Position numbers and translations under genes: made by a program. DNA of 26,033 bases from Paramacrobiotus richtersi (Eukaryota > Tardigrada > Eutardigrada > Parachela > Macrobiotidae): assembly GCA_034698045.1 (NCBI GenBank), contig JAQGAU010000583.1, positions 1-26,033 on the forward strand, given 5' to 3'. The notes below the pieces were generated by a model, which was given only the letters and a program-made list of their open reading frames with translations, was not told the DNA's origin and did not search any database. Within the stretch, counting starts at the first letter, position 1. The number at the start of each line of letters is the position of its first letter. Positions 25,382 through 26,033 of this stretch are shown here, one piece after another.

Positions 25382-26033
25382 TCGACCTTGTAATTATCCG
25401 CATCTCCGGCTCTTGGGACGCGGGCGGCGCAACGCTTTTTTTTCACCGTCAAGTATTAGTTTGCGTGGACATCCTTTGTGTAGAAGTAGCATGACATGTA
25501 CAGTTACAGGTTTCTGTAGATGCCCACTCTGGGCGTAATTACTAATCTGGGTGCGTTTCAGTTATGAGATCTCTGTTGTAGACTGTCTAGAAAGCTTACT
25601 GGGCTGTATTTCGTTTAACGCCACGCGACGACAGCTCGCAGCCGGTTCAAGTGTCTGCCACTTTTTCGAATCATACATGGTTATGTAGAGAATTTCATGC
25701 TCTTTTTTTCGGTGTACGAACTTAGCATATCCCTGCAACAGTGCAGACACAACTCGATAAACAAGCAAAGTCACTTTTTTGCTTCGCGGGTGTTCTGCCG
25801 CACTTACCGGCTGACCCCAAGCCAGCTCAAAGTGCGGACAGATCCGCCGAGCGGTTGCACTGTTTGCTCTTCTTGCCTCTCTCTGATGCTCCCTTTGTCT
25901 GTTTAGAGATTGTAGCGCGCGGCGTGGTCAGCCAGGCCAGACACAACCAGCGACTAACCAGAGAAGCTTCACTGACTTTGCCCGGCGTTTTCAAACAGCG
26001 CGATTTTAACACTTTGAAATTCAATATCAATTC
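25382..26033. other. Terminal spacer without a recognised gene
   Basis: This follows the last cysteine-family exon. ORFs of 67-70 codons on both strands overlap each other and have no motif. Part of a gene could begin beyond the window. Confidence 0.3.

Noticed and set aside
1-26033. CRISPR array or bacterial operon
   Set aside because: No regularly spaced identical repeats with unique spacers, no ribosome binding sites ahead of ORFs, and clear introns are present.

Overview
This window looks like nuclear DNA of an animal, probably an invertebrate. It is gene-poor. It contains spliceosomal-type introns with GT...AG ends that restore reading frames, a FLYWCH/MULE transposase gene, a non-LTR retrotransposon with a restriction-like endonuclease, several inverted-repeat (MITE or foldback) elements, a probable tRNA-derived SINE, and TATA-type promoters. 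No ribosome binding sites, operons or other bacterial features are seen. The species cannot be named from sequence alone.

Layout. 1-2680: non-coding repeats (a diverged direct repeat, a 371-bp foldback MITE, two SINE-like tails, an AT palindrome). 2682-3864 (+): glycosyltransferase family 92 (GT92) pseudogene. 4169-4684: inverted-repeat element built on a CGCGCGAGA motif. 4883-5122 (-): small hypothetical ORF with a TATA box. 5351-5515 (-): 3' stub of an RLE retrotransposon. 5727-6703 (-): broken copy of a cysteine-containing protein family, split by a 185-bp MITE with a 7-bp target duplication. 6961-7060: tandem CGCCGC motifs. 7643-9477 (-): decayed MULE transposase gene in three exons. 9885-10828: another inverted-repeat element. 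11637-12727 (+): second GT92 gene, one frameshift. 13921-14185 (-): likely LINE/SINE 3' end. 14314-15276 (+): intact copy of the cysteine family carrying a long Thr/Ala repeat. 15997-16190 (-): second retrotransposon stub. 16403-18689 (-): 5'-truncated RLE retrotransposon with an open 708-codon frame and a candidate 11-bp target duplication. 19867-20958 (-): the only intact GT92 gene. 21465-21590 (+): fragment of the cysteine family. 22011-22603: foldback with arms of about 240 bp. 24668-25381 (+): fourth copy of the cysteine family, broken by one nonsense codon.

The host genes form two families, GT92 (three copies) and the Tyr/Gly-then-Cys family (four copies, not recognised), interspersed over about 23 kb. 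Most copies are broken, and one of each family is open. This is a birth-and-death cluster in a transposon-rich region. A roughly 300-bp block upstream of the two best cysteine-family copies is also duplicated, so the unit of duplication exceeds the exon. A functional link between a glycosyltransferase and a Thr-rich, potentially O-glycosylated protein is possible but rests only on proximity.
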